Positions 39,111 to 51,221 are shown, counted from the first letter of the stretch. The stretch: DNA of 64,000 bases from Cunninghamella blakesleeana (GCA_017871115.1 JAFCIZ010000002.1:558001-622000), one strand, 5' to 3'. Program-made: numbers and translations. The notes: generated from the sequence alone by a model not told the origin.

Positions 39111-41926
39111 ATGCCACCCAAAAGACCTTTAAAAGATTCTATTGAAACCTCTTTACAAATATCTACAGTTCAACCTCAAAAATCTAGTAGAGAGTCAAAA
39201 AAGTGCAACGAGTAAATAAATATCTATAGTATTATTATTATAAAAAAGAAAAAAAAGATAAAGATAAATAAATATGTACATAAATATATAATAACTGCAT
39301 ATCACCAATCGTACTAACTGAATATTTATTATTATTATTATTATTATTATATTTACCACTTGATAATATTATTAGATGCCGACGCCGTCATGTAAAGTGT
39401 GATGAACAACGCCCAAAATGTAGCAATTGTACAAAAACTAATGCAGAGTGTAGCTATTCACATAAAGGCATACGATATGATCATATATCTGATAGACAAA
39501 AAAGGGATGATATGTATACAGAAATAGAAGATATTTCCAACAGAGTGGATACTTTATTAAAGAAACTTGAAAACGAAGTAAGAATGAATACATATTTGTC
39601 GATATTATATATATATATATATATATATAACCCTATATTTTTTTTTTATTTATATATTTTTACAAGAAATTAAATTATACCAAACCTTATTTTTATATAT
39701 ATATATATTAATTATTTTTTATTATAGCCAACTTCTGATGATGTTGCCAAGTTAGCCAGGTCTTATGGATGGGATGTTAAAATAGCACCAAATGGACAAA
39801 AAAGAATAGTAACCAATATTTCAACTACTTCACAACTTGCCGCATTAATACCAAAAGCTCTAGGAGAAGTATATATACCAAATAGCTCATCAGCACAACA
39901 ACAACAACAACAACCTCCTCCTTCTATTACATTAAAACCCTCATTTAGTAATAAGAACTCAACAATCGTTCAAAATCAAGTAAAACCTAGAAAAACAAAA
40001 AGAATCACATTAGAACGTTACGTTGCAGCTTACACAAATCCATCCATTCATGTATTAAATACTGCTATTGCCACTTGTCCCTCGTTATTCACTACCATCA
40101 TGTCACCTCGTCTTTTATCTCAATTTGCTGGCCATCCTCAACTATCTATGTTACATACTTCTGCATGTTGTACTTTATCGCTTAATTCTTGTATTCATAA
40201 TCCTAATGGTTTATTCCTCTCTTCTACTCTATCTTCTTTTGATCCCCCCACTCATGACATCACCAATGGTCCTAGTATGATGGATTTTAATTCAATGTCA
40301 AGTTTAGGAAACAATACTCATCATCATTCCCATTCCCATCCTCACCATCTTCAGCAGAATATATCAAACAATAGTATTAATATCCATAATAATAATAACA
40401 GTAATAATATTAATAATAATAATCCATTTTATCAACACCAATTATCACATTATCTTGGTATTGCTGCCGAAGATACAACCTTAATCCCTCCTCAACCTCG
40501 TTTTGCTGAATGTAATCTTGCTAATGTGTACTGGAATTTATTAAGAACATCGAAATTATTGGATGATGGGCAGTTTAGTCAAGCTTACGTGAACTTGGGT
40601 GTAATGATTACAAAGGCTTTTAGTTTACAGCTTCATCGACGAAGTGGTTATGAACAATTTAAAACTCCTTTAGAAAGAGAAGCTGCAAAACGAATCTTTT
40701 GGGCAATTTGGTTATACGATTCCCAAATGCCTCTACTTCAAGAAAGTTGCCCATCTATTAAATTAGAAGATATTGATATTGAGAAACCTTGTAGTATTCA
40801 TGATCTTCAACATCAACAACAACAGCAAGACGAAGAAAATGACACATCCTCATCATTACCATCACCATTATCTATGACTTTAATTGAAGAAGATGAAGAA
40901 GATAAATGTCATACTGAATTCTTACGTTATTTAATTGAAGTTCGATGGATACGTGTTGAATTAGAAAATACATTAAATGCATTTACAGGATGGAATGATG
41001 ATCGAGCAGTTCTTAGTTTAATCACACATCAAATGAGAAAATTAAGACGCTATTATGAATTCTTGGATGATCAATTTAAAATCGAATCTTATTTGCATGA
41101 TATTCAGCATAAAAATTTTAAAAATAGCTGGTCTATTCGTACAAGATCTGTTTTACTTTTAGAACATGCTATGAATTGGCTGGTACTCTTTGATCGCTTT
41201 TTACCTTTGAAAAATGAAGAAAAACCTATTACTCCATTTCCTGCAAATCTTGCTATTCATTTTTGTCGCCAAGCGGCTGATGTCATGACTTTAATTTTTG
41301 AACAATGGTTTTCAGTACAAAACGATTGCCAGTATAGATGGTTTTTCAGTCATTTTGTTAATTGTTTAGATATTCATAAAGTAAGTTGTTTACGAACAAA
41401 ATTGAAAAAGAATGAAGAAGATGAAAATAAAAAAATAAAAATGGAAAAAGAATTGCATATTTACATTTATTAAATTTTTAATAATATTATGAAATAGTAT
41501 ATTTCTACTTATTCAAGTGAACAAACAGTACATAAATGGAAAGCCTATGCATCGCTTAAATTCATGTGGGAAACTCTTCAAAAAATGTTATTAGTAGTGG
41601 ACCTCCCTATGGGACGTCGTGTATATAATGATTTATGCCAATTAGTGGTGATATTAAAGAAAAATGCAGCTAGTTGTTGGAATCCAACCGAAGAGAATGA
41701 TTTAATTGAAAGTTATTATAAATATTTTTCAAAATGGAAACCAAGTGATGATATTTTAGATACAAAAGACAATGGATCTATCTTTGCTAAAGAATCATCA
41801 ACTATGTTTATTATCCTTCAAATGCAAAAAAAGGGTAAACAACCATCATCATCAACTACAACTACAGCGACCAATACTACCAATTTAATGACTTCAGGAA
41901 CCAAAAAAATTACTGTGACCGTATAA
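39111..41926 (+). CDS. Zn2Cys6 transcription regulator with fungal-specific domain
   Basis: Exons 39111-39211, 39376-39577, 39728-41380 and 41498-41926 give 794 aa. The zinc cluster CNECRRRHVKCDEQRPKC followed by SNCTKTNAEC is C-x2-C-x6-C-x6-C-x2-C-x6-C, split after the first cysteine by intron 1. A heptad-like helix follows (ISNRVDTLLKKLENE), then the fungal transcription factor domain (ANVYWNLLRTSKLLDDGQF, AKRIFWAIWLYDSQMPLL). His/Ser/Asn- and Gln-rich spacers interrupt it. The fungal domain of this gene has the standard order while the divergent neighbour is more diverged, so they do not look like a recent duplication. Confidence 0.93.
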
Positions 41927-42095
41927 TAAAAAAAAAAATTCAGCATAAAATTTAAATATCTGAGATTTTTCAATTTTTTTTTTTTTTTTCAACCACCCTT
42001 TCATTTTTTATACATATAAATATATATATATTAATAGTAATAATATTTTTTTTATCCCTATACTCTATATTTTATTATAAATTTTTACCTATATA

Positions 42096-43324
42096 ATGAC
42101 TGTTCGTTCTGATCATCGTACAGATAATAAAGAATTACGTGTATTATCAGCATCACAAAATATATTAAATCGAGCTGATGGATCAGCAAAATTCAGTTTT
42201 GGTAAATAAATAACAACAATAAAATAGGATTTGAAATAATAAATAAATGCTCCTTTAGACTACTGTAAAAAGATCAATGACAAACATATATAAAAACTGT
42301 TGTTTTTAAATAAGAACCATAATACATGTATAATAAGAATAATGAAAAGAGAGAAAGAGGAAAAGTTGTATCAAGATTAATTGACATTATTATTGTTATT
42401 ATCATTGTTGTTCATATTTATTACATATATATAGGTGAAACAGCAGTTATGGTAGCAGTAAATGGACCCATGGATGTGTCATTACGTGATGAAAAATTAG
42501 ACGAAGCTACAGTAGAATTTGTTGTAAGACCAGCCACTGGGTTTCCACAAACAAAGGATAAATTATTAGAGACTATATTAAGATCAGCTTTTGAACCTAT
42601 TATTCTTACTGGTATGATGCCTAGAACTTTAGTAGAAATTGTTGTACAAGTAGAAAAAGATGATGGATCTGTAGGTTTATTTTTTTAATCCAATGATTAT
42701 TTATGAAAAAAATTGATAGGTGAAAATTAATTATATATATATCGATATATTTACTTATGTATTGGTTTTTTTATTTTATTCTAAAGGTTCTTTCTGCTGC
42801 AATCAACGGAATTACTTTAGCATTAATAGATGCTGGTTTGCCAATGAAATATATGGCCAGTTCAATAAATTGTATGATTGATAAAACAAGTGATGAAATT
42901 ATATTAGATCCTACATTAAAAGAATTAGAAGTAAGTTTATTTTAAACCCCTCCCCTCAATTTTATTATAATATATATATTGCTACTTTGTATAACTAATC
43001 AACATTTATAAATATTATAGAACGCTGTATCCATTCATACCTTTGCTTTTGATAGTATTGATTTATCTCATATTTTATTATCCAACTCTCATGGTCAATT
43101 TAGCGAAGAACAAGTATGAATTTTTTTGTGGAAAACATTCAAAATATAAAATGACTGAAAGAAAAAAAAACTTACCACTACTATTTTTTATTACTATTAT
43201 CTTTTGTCATTAGTATTTTACCTGCCATGATATATGTAAAGAAGCTGTAGATAAGATTAATGGATTTTTAAGAGTATCAATAGAATCAAAAAAAGAAAAA
43301 GAATATCAACAAATTCATCAATAA
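42096..43324 (+). CDS. RRP46: Exosome core subunit RRP46 (RNase PH fold)
   Basis: One of the six RNase PH-like ring subunits of the RNA exosome (EXOSC5 in animals), for RNA processing and decay in nucleus and cytoplasm. Five exons: 42096-42201, 42435-42670, 42787-42930, 43021-43113 and 43214-43324, giving 229 aa, the normal size. Family features are the start LSASQNILNRADGSAKFSFG, then ETAVMVAVNGP, and AAINGITLALIDAGLPM. Like other eukaryotic ring subunits it should be catalytically inactive. It follows the Zn2Cys6 gene by 169 bp on the same strand. Confidence 0.93.
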
Positions 43325-43792
43325 TTTTAAATAATAATGATAAAAATAAAAATAAAAATATCATATGTAGCATTTTCCTTTACTTTTATTTTATGTTCAT
43401 CAAGATTTTATATTTTTTTAGTATTTTCAAAATTAATAATAATAATAAAGATAAAAAAGGCTTTACTCTACGTGTTCTATATTGTAACTCTTTTTCTTCT
43501 GAATCCATAAAAGGAAACACGTGTATTTTTTTATTTTGTTTTTCATTCTTACACTGTTATTATATTTCGATTGTCGTATTAAAAACTGATTCATGGCTGT
43601 TTATTTCGCATCACCTAATTATCAGCTTCTTAAATATAGAAAAAAAATTGCACGATGGTTCTTTTCTTAAATCTATAAAGTTAACTAGGATTGAAGAATG
43701 ATAAAGGCTGTATGATGAGAGGACTATGTTTAATAACTTTTCAAGGTAGTGATGATTTTTTTTATTCCATTTTCTTGTAATTATTTTACTTT

Positions 43793-43840
43793 CTTGATAA
43801 TAGAACCTGTCGTCTGGCCATTGTGTCAACTCCCTACCAT
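43793..43840 (-). repeat. 48-nt dispersed element, copy A
   Basis: An 11-nt block identical to copy B at 55717-55764, a 23-nt spacer (8 of 23 bases equal) and a 12-nt block with one mismatch, then two more identical bases. It lies inside a 79-codon minus-strand ORF (43850-43611) reading HGREL...FYYQ, where copy B reads YGREL...SYYQ. Confidence 0.7.
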
Positions 43841-44279
43841 GTTCGATCAATATCTATAGTAACTGTAACGAACTGTGACAAATTTTACAATTACCATATT
43901 CTGTTATGCAAATGGATTTTAATACTACAATTACTGTTTTTATTATCTATCTGCACCATATGTAACACTTTAATGACAGTTTAATGAAGCGAAACGGAGT
44001 CCATGGTAACTTATTTTTTATTATTGCTAAATTAATATTTTCTTTTTAACTTTTATTTTTTCTAATTCTTTTTTAATAGATTGACTAAATAAGAAAAAAA
44101 TATCGTTATTCGGTTTGATATAATTTAATTTAATATTTTTTCTGCTCACTGCCATATACAATATACAACTATATACTTTCCATATATAGAGATCAATTTA
44201 AAATAATGATTTGTAGAAAATTTCTGCACAAATAAAAACAAGGCTTTGCAATCATGTACGTTGTTATTTGTTTATTTAT

Positions 44280-44345
44280 TTATTTGGAACTGTGATCACA
44301 CTTGACTGGTGTTTCCCCAATAATAAATTCATTATCATCACTAAT
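44280..44345 (-). pseudogene. Orphan coding-like segment
   Basis: After a TTAG acceptor-like site the minus strand is open for 21 codons to a TAA, reading ISDDNEFIIGETP and on to CDHSSK. Codon choice looks coding, but no upstream exon could be joined. It may be the last exon of a decayed gene, or chance. Confidence 0.3.
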
Positions 44346-44509
44346 CTAAGGGAATTTTGTTAAATATATACATATATTCGTATGATCATATTAAATAAAA
44401 GAAAATTCTTTTTTTTTAAAAAAGTATAGTATAAAAAAATGGCTGATGGCCCCTATATTTGGATAACTTAACCGCAGAAATCACAGTTCAGCCATTTTTT
44501 TCTGTAATG

Positions 44510-44532
44510 TATTAAACCACCGATGTATTCCA
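44510..44532 (-). repeat. 23-bp dispersed repeat, copy 1
   Basis: Matches 50676-50698 at 22 of 23 bases in the same orientation. On the minus strand both read W-N-T-S-V-V-stop, with the only difference at a synonymous third base. Confidence 0.7.
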
Positions 44533-44763
44533 ATACTTGAATCTATATATTAGTACAATTTATAGAAACTCTAATGCAGTTGAGCCTCCTTTTTTCTTCT
44601 AGATCATTTCACTCTAGATGTTCTTTTTTAAAAACAATAATAATAATTATAATAATAATATAATAGATTATATATATAATAAACATCAATGATTTACTTT
44701 ATACATATTTTAATGCCAACAGTTCAGTTTTTTTCAATAGAAAAATCTTCTTTAATAGATATG

Positions 44764-44764
<1 letters not shown>

Positions 44765-44818
<54 letters not shown>
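44765..44818 (+). repeat. 54-nt T homopolymer
   Basis: The longest single-base run in the window, in non-coding DNA; its exact length is likely to vary and may be misread by sequencing. Confidence 0.95.
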
Positions 44819-45108
44819 CAATAGATCAGCTATTTTTAGTGTATCAATCAATTTCAACAGATCAGTCATTTAAGATTTTTTTTTCAAAAAGTCACAAGAA
44901 AAAAAAAAAACTTTGATCTTCTTTTATATTACCATATTTAAACTAATAAACAACCCACCGCCACATTTTGATTAATTATGGGTTGTGATACATTACTGTA
45001 CTCTTTTTAAAATATTTATAAATACAAATTTTAATAAAACTCGTTTATTTTTGTTTTTCTTTTTCTCTATTCATATAAATATAAATATATATTCTTTATA
45101 ATTTCAAA

Positions 45109-45405
45109 ATGAACAGCAAGTATTATGTGGTCTTTGGTTTAATATTAATCGTTACATCCGCAATTTGGTTAGGTGTTGAAGTTAGTCAATGTAATGCTGC
45201 TAACAAAACTATGACTGTGGGTTATATGCGTTATACTTATAGCTGTGATCCTTTTGACTCTTCGAATGGAAATTTAACTAAGATGGTGATCAAAATCATT
45301 TTACTTATTGTTGGTGTGATTGCTTTAGTATTTGGGTTATTGAATAGAAACAGAAACGTGACAACTGTGAAGAATGAAGCACATGGCTCACATGTACCAG
45401 TTTAA
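45109..45405 (+). CDS. Small two-span membrane protein, unrecognised
   Basis: Single-exon ORF of 98 aa with a clean hydrophobic layout: span 1 at about 5-24 (YYVVFGLILIVTSAIWLGV), a 30-residue loop with Cys29 and Cys46 that could pair, span 2 at about 59-79 (MVIKIILLIVGVIALVFGLL), then a basic tail RNRN. The first hydrophobic segment could also be a signal anchor. Its start AAAATG follows a T-rich leader. It is isolated from neighbours (1.8 kb before, 0.5 kb after). I do not recognise the family. Composition and hydropathy make it a likely real gene despite its length. Confidence 0.7.
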   Translation: MNSKYYVVFGLILIVTSAIWLGVEVSQCNAANKTMTVGYMRYTYSCDPFDSSNGNLTKMVIKIILLIVGVIALVFGLLNRNRNVTTVKNEAHGSHVPV

Positions 45406-45947
45406 TGTATGAATGCCGGAAACTCTTGAACGTATCAGAGTACACGAGTAAATCATTTTTTAGTATAAATGAAAGCCATTGTATAAATAGTTTTATCATT
45501 TTTTTTTTTTCGATATATAATACCTTGGTAGTTTTTTTATAAAAATACCTATTAATTTAACTTTTTAAAAATAAATTACGTTTTCTTTTTTATTTTTCTC
45601 TAAATAAATCTAAGGTTTGATTTGTTTTTTGGTTTAAAAAGTAATATTACAGTGTTTTTTGTAATAAAAAAAAGTAAAGAAACAGATCAAAAAAATAAAA
45701 GTCGGGGATTTAATTTTTTTCATTCATAAATTTTTTTCTGCAGCTTGGAATAAACATTTTTTTTCTCTTTCAACCTTTTTTTTTATTTAAAAAATACCAC
45801 AATTGTTTTATACCATCTATTTTATATCTATTCTTATTTTTCTTGTTATTATTATTAATTGTCAAGCTTTTTTTTTTACGAAATAAATAAATAATATTTT
45901 TAAACAATAAAGTTTAATATACTTGTAAAATAATTATAATAATAATA
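45406..45947. other. Intergenic upstream of the LRRC40-like gene
   Basis: 542 bp, AT-rich with T-runs and a short AATAAA-rich leader just before 45948. No exon seen. Confidence 0.5.
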
Positions 45948-46473
45948 ATGTCAACAAGACGTACAGCCACTATTCAACCCAGACCAACTAAAGCATCTAT
46001 GCTTCGTTCATCATCTGTTAATGTCAATAGTAATAAAACACCAGATAAAACAACAACAAAAATAGGAACAACTAATGAACGTTCTTCTACTATTACTACT
46101 ACCACTGTTACTGCTACTACTACTACTACTACTACAAAAACAGCTTCCTCTATTAATTCCAAAGCACGTGCTTCAGAAGGCGTAAGACAATTTATGGCAG
46201 CTCAACGATCACGCCTTCAAAAGACTGATAAAGATCAAGATGATGCACCAAAGCCTAGATCGTCTACTGTAATGACGGGTGCTCAACGATATACTGATAA
46301 GAATGATAGTAGTAATAATCATTTTGATTCATCGCATACTTCTCCTAATAAAGGTTTAGCTAATTTGAAAGGTGTTATACAAAAAGCAAAGTCAACCGGT
46401 AAAATAAATATATCCAATCGTGAATTAGACCATATTCCTGAACAGATTGTTACAATGTAAGTAATAATTTACT

Positions 46474-46511
<38 letters not shown>

Positions 46512-48043
46512 ATTAATACCATTATCATTATCATTATTTAATTATTTAATTGCTATTTTGTTTATCTCTATGTATTTATCTATTTAATTCTATATATTTA
46601 TATTAGGTATCATGTAGACCCTAACTCAATTGTAATTGATTTTAGCTCTTCTGGTGATGCTTGGTATGATGCTGTTGAATTATCAAAATTTGTTGCATCA
46701 GATAATAAAATAAAAGTAGTGGATGATCGATTAGGAAAAGAATTTGGCGCATTAACTATATTAGATGTAGGTATATAATGTAATTACTATTATCATTATT
46801 ATTATTAACCATAACTGTTCTTTTTTTTTATTCATTTATTTTTATTTTATAGTTTCGTAATAATCTTTTACAAAGTTTACCATCTACTTTGACTTTATTA
46901 AAACAATTAACTGTATTGCAGTTATCTCTTAATCGATTTGAAAACATCCCTGATGTTATTTTCGAAATAGCTAATCTTCGTGAATTGAATATGTCCAAAA
47001 ATCAAATCACTGCTATACCTGACACCATTGGTAACTTACAGCATTTAGAAATCGTTGATTTTAGCGAAAATCAAATTGGTCCTGAAGTGCCTTCTACTAT
47101 GGCACAATTATCTAACCTACGTAAATTGGATTTTAGCCATAATAAATTAAATGCATTCCCCTTGGTTATTTTATCCAAGTGGCCCTTAATACAGGATTTA
47201 AATTTTGCTCATAATCGTCTAACTCAGTTTCAACAAGGTAAAAAATGAAAACAAAATTGAAAAAAATAATAGAAGGAAGATGATTTATTCATTTATTAAT
47301 ATAAAACTCATTTTTTAATTTTATTTTATAGATAGTAATGAACCCATTCGATTGCCATCACTTGCACGATTGGATCTCCGTAGTAACAATCTTCAAAATT
47401 TAACCTGGGATATCCAACTACCAAAGTTAAAAGAACTCTTTTTATCAAGCAATAAATTAATCAGTGAAGAGAATCATTTACCAGAATCAAATGTAAATTA
47501 TGGTTTCCTTCAACATTGTTCCGAATTACAAACTTTAGATGTATCATTCAATCAATGGAACAGCATACCCAGCTCAATCATCACATTAGAAACTTTACAA
47601 CGATTAGATATGAGGGGTAATCAATTTAAACAATTACCTAATGATCTTGGAAAATTACCAAATTTAAAAGTATTACTATGGGAAGGTAACCCAATAAGAT
47701 CTGCACCAAGAAATATATCCATGGATAAATTAATTGAATCCTTACGCGTTGCCTCACTTCAGACAGCAGATACACCTATAGATGATGAAGATAATGATGA
47801 TGAAGATCAGGTGGTTGATTTTAATAAATACGAACCCAAAACAAATGATATACGTTCAAGAGAACTACCTTCTGAAAATACGAAATTAGATGTAGAACCC
47901 ACCACAAAATCAACTCGTCTACTTGATTTATCTAATAAAAAGTTGAATGAAGTAACTGATTCTGAACTTTCTCAATACAATGATGTGCAAACACTTCAAT
48001 TACGTAAGTTTTATATTTGTATATAATGTTCAAATAGTTTTAT

Positions 48044-48082
<39 letters not shown>

Positions 48083-48716
48083 GATTTTAGAATGATGACG
48101 ATAATGATGATAAAATATTTATTATTATTTTTATTGTAATCTATTTATAGACCACAACAACATACCCAAATTTCCCTTATTCACCAACCTCTGTGAAACA
48201 CTAGTTCAACTTTATTTGGAACACAACAAAATAGAAAGTTTTGAATTAGGCACTTCCTCCTCCTCCATTGTCTTTCCACATTTGAAAGTATTAAATCTAA
48301 ACAACAACCGTATGAAATATTTGACATGGCAAGAAGATAGAAGTAGTAGTAATAGTGCTGGTAGTAGTGATACAGTCAAATTTCCTAAACTAGTGGAACT
48401 CAACCTATGCCATAATCAATTAAGCCAACTTCCATCAGGTCTTGGTACTCGGATCTTACCATCCTTAACCATTTTAAGAGTAAGCAACAATCGATTAGCT
48501 AGTTTGGATCCAGAAAGCCTTGGTGCGATTCAAGTACTTGATATTGCTAATAATGATTTGGTTTCTTTACCTTCTGGATTAGGCTTGATTCCTTCTCTTC
48601 AAGATATAGCTGTACATGGGAATCGTTTTCGTGTTCCTCAGCCTTCTATTGTAGCTCAAGGTTCTTCTGCAGTAATGGCATTTTTAAGGCGTAGAGCTGG
48701 TGTTAGTACAGATTAA
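45948..48716 (+). CDS. Leucine-rich repeat protein, LRRC40-like
   Basis: Five exons: 45948-46456, 46607-46766, 46853-47237, 47332-48003 and 48151-48716, giving 763 aa. After a Thr/Ser-rich start (with a 15-residue Thr-rich stretch) the segment ISNRELDHIPEQIV begins a long series of LRR units of the L-x2-L-x-L-x2-N type (ELNMSKNQITAIPDTIGNL, RLDLRSNNLQNL, TLDVSFNQWNSIPSSI, VLDIANNDLVSLPSGLG). A linker with an acidic DDEDNDDEDQ patch divides two LRR blocks, as in LRRC40. Exon 2 must end at GTAGGT (46767), since the next GT would put a stop right after the junction. LRRs mediate protein binding; the partner is unknown. Confidence 0.9.
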
Positions 48717-48835
48717 ACTCAAACTATAACAGCAAATAAATAATATAATATAAATCAATATTATAAATAATAAAAACTATAAAAATAAAAATAAAAATAA
48801 AAATAAAGAGCGTTATATCTATTAAATAATTATTA

Positions 48836-48893
<58 letters not shown>

Positions 48894-49285
48894 TTTTGGG
48901 GGAGAGAGGACTTGTAAAAAAAAAGTGGACGAGATGAAAAATACACAATAATAAATACAAATTAGGGGTTGTGGTTATTAAATTGTGTGGGGAAAAAGGG
49001 AAGGAACTAAAAAAGGAAGTTGATTTCGTATGTATTTTTTTTTTTTAAAAGAAATATTATTTTTTGTAGGGAAAACTTCCTATAGTATTGTCTAGTCGAA
49101 TTGTATATGAATGAAGCAAAGGTTTATCGGAAATAAGTATTTTTATATTACGGAACTTTTTTTTAAAAAAAAAATTAATATAAGAAAAGATCAATATTAA
49201 TAATAGTACTAATAATAATGTAGAAAGATAATATGCATTTTTTTTTTCCTCTCTTTTTCTCTCCCACTTTTTAAAAATTTAGAAA
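48717..49285. other. Intergenic with long (TTA)n run
   Basis: 569 bp containing (AAAAAT)n at about 48779-48807 and (TTA)n at 48830-48893, followed by a G-rich patch TTTTGGGGGAGAGAGG. No exon seen. Confidence 0.6.
48830..48893. repeat. (TTA)n microsatellite, about 21 units
   Basis: Long near-perfect TTA run, the longest trinucleotide run outside coding DNA in the window. Confidence 0.95.
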
Positions 49286-50455
49286 ATGGATCAAATTAAA
49301 AACAAAAACAATAAGAGTAATAATGATATGAACAATTTGAAATATAATGATATTGAACAATGTAACTTGAATCATCAACAATATGAATGGGAAAGGTTAT
49401 TTGAACCGTCATACCATTCCCATATGTCCAACAAACGATCATTTTTAACAAAAAAAAGATTATATAACCCAAATGGAATCATACGGCATCTACCAAATTT
49501 GGTTGATATTAAAGAAGTAGAGGAAGAAGAGAAAGAAGAAAAACAAATTAGGATACAACAATTAGAAGCAATAAATAGTCCAAATAAGGGAAATTATGAA
49601 ATAGATGAAACAAAAACGAGTGCTGCGATTACTACTACGGCTACGACTACTACTACAACAGATAAAGTGGCACCAAAACAAACTAATAAAAGGATATCTT
49701 TTTCCTCGATATCATCAATATCATCTAACACAAGTCCCACCTTACCTAAATTGGAAAACCTATTACTCCATAGTTGTCCGGATGCTCGATATGACCAACA
49801 CCAAGTGATTATATTGCCATGCCCATCTCAAGCGTTAGTTGAATTACAACAACAAAAAGAAAATAATACAACAGCAGTAACAACGTTAAATAAAAATAAG
49901 GATCAACAAAAGAAAGAAAGGTTAAATATATTAAACAAAATTCACTCTATTCACGAATATGAGGGTGATCAGAAGATAAACAAATGGGGTAAAAATGCAG
50001 AAGACAAGAGAAAAAAGGAAATTCAGGTCATGACAATACCAATATCGGAACGGAGTTCAACTCAACGGTGGCATCCTCTGTTAAGATTTATTGTACCACC
50101 TAGCTCTCCAACCCCTCCGCCATTAAATTTAAATTCACAGAAAATAATAATGAAAGAAGAAAATGAAAAAAAATACCATTACCAACACCAGTCATTTATT
50201 TATTTTTTACTTGGATTTTTATTTCCACCTATTTGGATTTTTTGGCCATATTTTATGAAACGTCAATATAAAAAAAGAAATCGATCAATGACGAGCACGG
50301 ACTTTAAATGGAAGACAAGATCAAGGTTTGCTTTTTATTTCTTTTTAATTTTTTCACTTTTTCTATTTATTCTTTCATTGGTGCTTTTCCCTCAATTTCT
50401 TGGTTATCGAAACACCTCATCATCTTCTACTACTAATACTAATACTAGATTATGA
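49286..50455 (+). CDS. Unrecognised tail-anchored-type membrane protein
   Basis: Single exon, 389 aa. The first 300 residues are polar and low-complexity: Asn-rich start, an acidic-basic EEEEKEEKQ stretch, a Thr run, and a Ser-rich block. The C-terminus has two hydrophobic segments, about 309-328 (FIYFLLGFLFPPIWIFWPYF) and 350-374 (FAFYFFLIFSLFLFIL), joined by a very basic loop (KRQYKKRNR). This suggests a cytosolic tail held at a membrane by a hairpin. An internal island, RHLPNLVDIKE, precedes the low-complexity region. Not recognised; the single long ORF and ordered layout support a real gene. Confidence 0.7.
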   Translation: MDQIKNKNNKSNNDMNNLKYNDIEQCNLNHQQYEWERLFEPSYHSHMSNKRSFLTKKRLYNPNGIIRHLPNLVDIKEVEEEEKEEKQIRIQQLEAINSPNKGNYEIDETKTSAAITTTATTTTTTDKVAPKQTNKRISFSSISSISSNTSPTLPKLENLLLHSCPDARYDQHQVIILPCPSQALVELQQQKENNTTAVTTLNKNKDQQKKERLNILNKIHSIHEYEGDQKINKWGKNAEDKRKKEIQVMTIPISERSSTQRWHPLLRFIVPPSSPTPPPLNLNSQKIIMKEENEKKYHYQHQSFIYFLLGFLFPPIWIFWPYFMKRQYKKRNRSMTSTDFKWKTRSRFAFYFFLIFSLFLFILSLVLFPQFLGYRNTSSSSTTNTNTRL

Positions 50456-50675
50456 TGTATAGGTTTTATTGTTTTTTTTTTTTCTTTCTTTACTTTTTTC
50501 TGATTTTTTTTATATTCAATTTCTATTTATTATTTATTTGTTTATTTTTTTTTATTATAAAATGTTTCATATATACTTATTTGTTAATTTTTTCTTTCTT
50601 TTGTGTGTACGTTTATATATTTTATAAATAATAATAAAAAAAAAAAAAAATACGAATTTTGAGTATTTTTCTATA

Positions 50676-50698
50676 TATTAAACCACCGACGTATTCCA
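50676..50698 (-). repeat. 23-bp dispersed repeat, copy 2
   Basis: Same orientation as copy 1 at 44510-44532, one mismatch (C for T on the plus strand). Confidence 0.7.
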
Positions 50699-51147
50699 CC
50701 TAATTAAAAAAAAAGGGGGGAGATTCAAAAATGAAAAAAGAAGTAGGGAATAGAAGGGCTGTATATTGAAATTTTAATATAGTTAAGAGTGATTAGGGCC
50801 ACTTTTTATTTTTTTTCCCATTTCATTATACTCATGTAAGTTTAAGCCTATTTCTAATTTTAAATAAAATAATGCATTATGAAAATAAACTTTTTTTTTC
50901 TTACTTTGTTTTTTTTTTAATAAGAAATATTATGATAAGTAAAAGTTGATGATGGTTATTACTTTCATATGTATTTTAATATCAAATAGCTCTCTTTTTT
51001 CAATAGGCGACTCTTCAAAAACTTCTTTCAGTTTGCCTATTTAAATCACTTTCGGAAATGAAAAAATAGATAAATATATTTGTCCAATGAAGACCTTTAA
51101 TTTTTATTATATGTCATATATTTTATTGTGTTTTCTCTTAACTATAT

Positions 51148-51221
51148 TAAAAAAAGGCTTTATCATGCATGATAATTTGCATTGGACACTGAAATCCATT
51201 AATATCACATGGAGTAACTAC
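51148..51221 (-). pseudogene. Orphan coding-like tail
   Basis: On the minus strand the frame reads VVTPCDINGFQCPMQ and MHDKAFF to a TAA, with a CTAG acceptor-like site nearby. No start or upstream exon was found. Two cysteines and few low-complexity codons make it unlike the surrounding DNA. It may be the relic of a gene or element end. Confidence 0.3.

Larger units (their letters stand above)
43325..45108. other. Gene-poor stretch with repeat relics
   Basis: About 1.8 kb. Contains the conserved 48-nt repeat at 43793-43840, an orphan coding-like minus-strand segment at 44280-44345, the 23-bp dispersed repeat at 44510-44532 and a 54-nt T run. No intact gene is seen; the ORF at 43393-43701 has no motif support. 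Confidence 0.6.

Noticed and set aside
43393..43701. 102-codon plus-strand ORF after RRP46
   Set aside because: No recognisable motif; low-complexity Asn/Lys start and random-looking tail.
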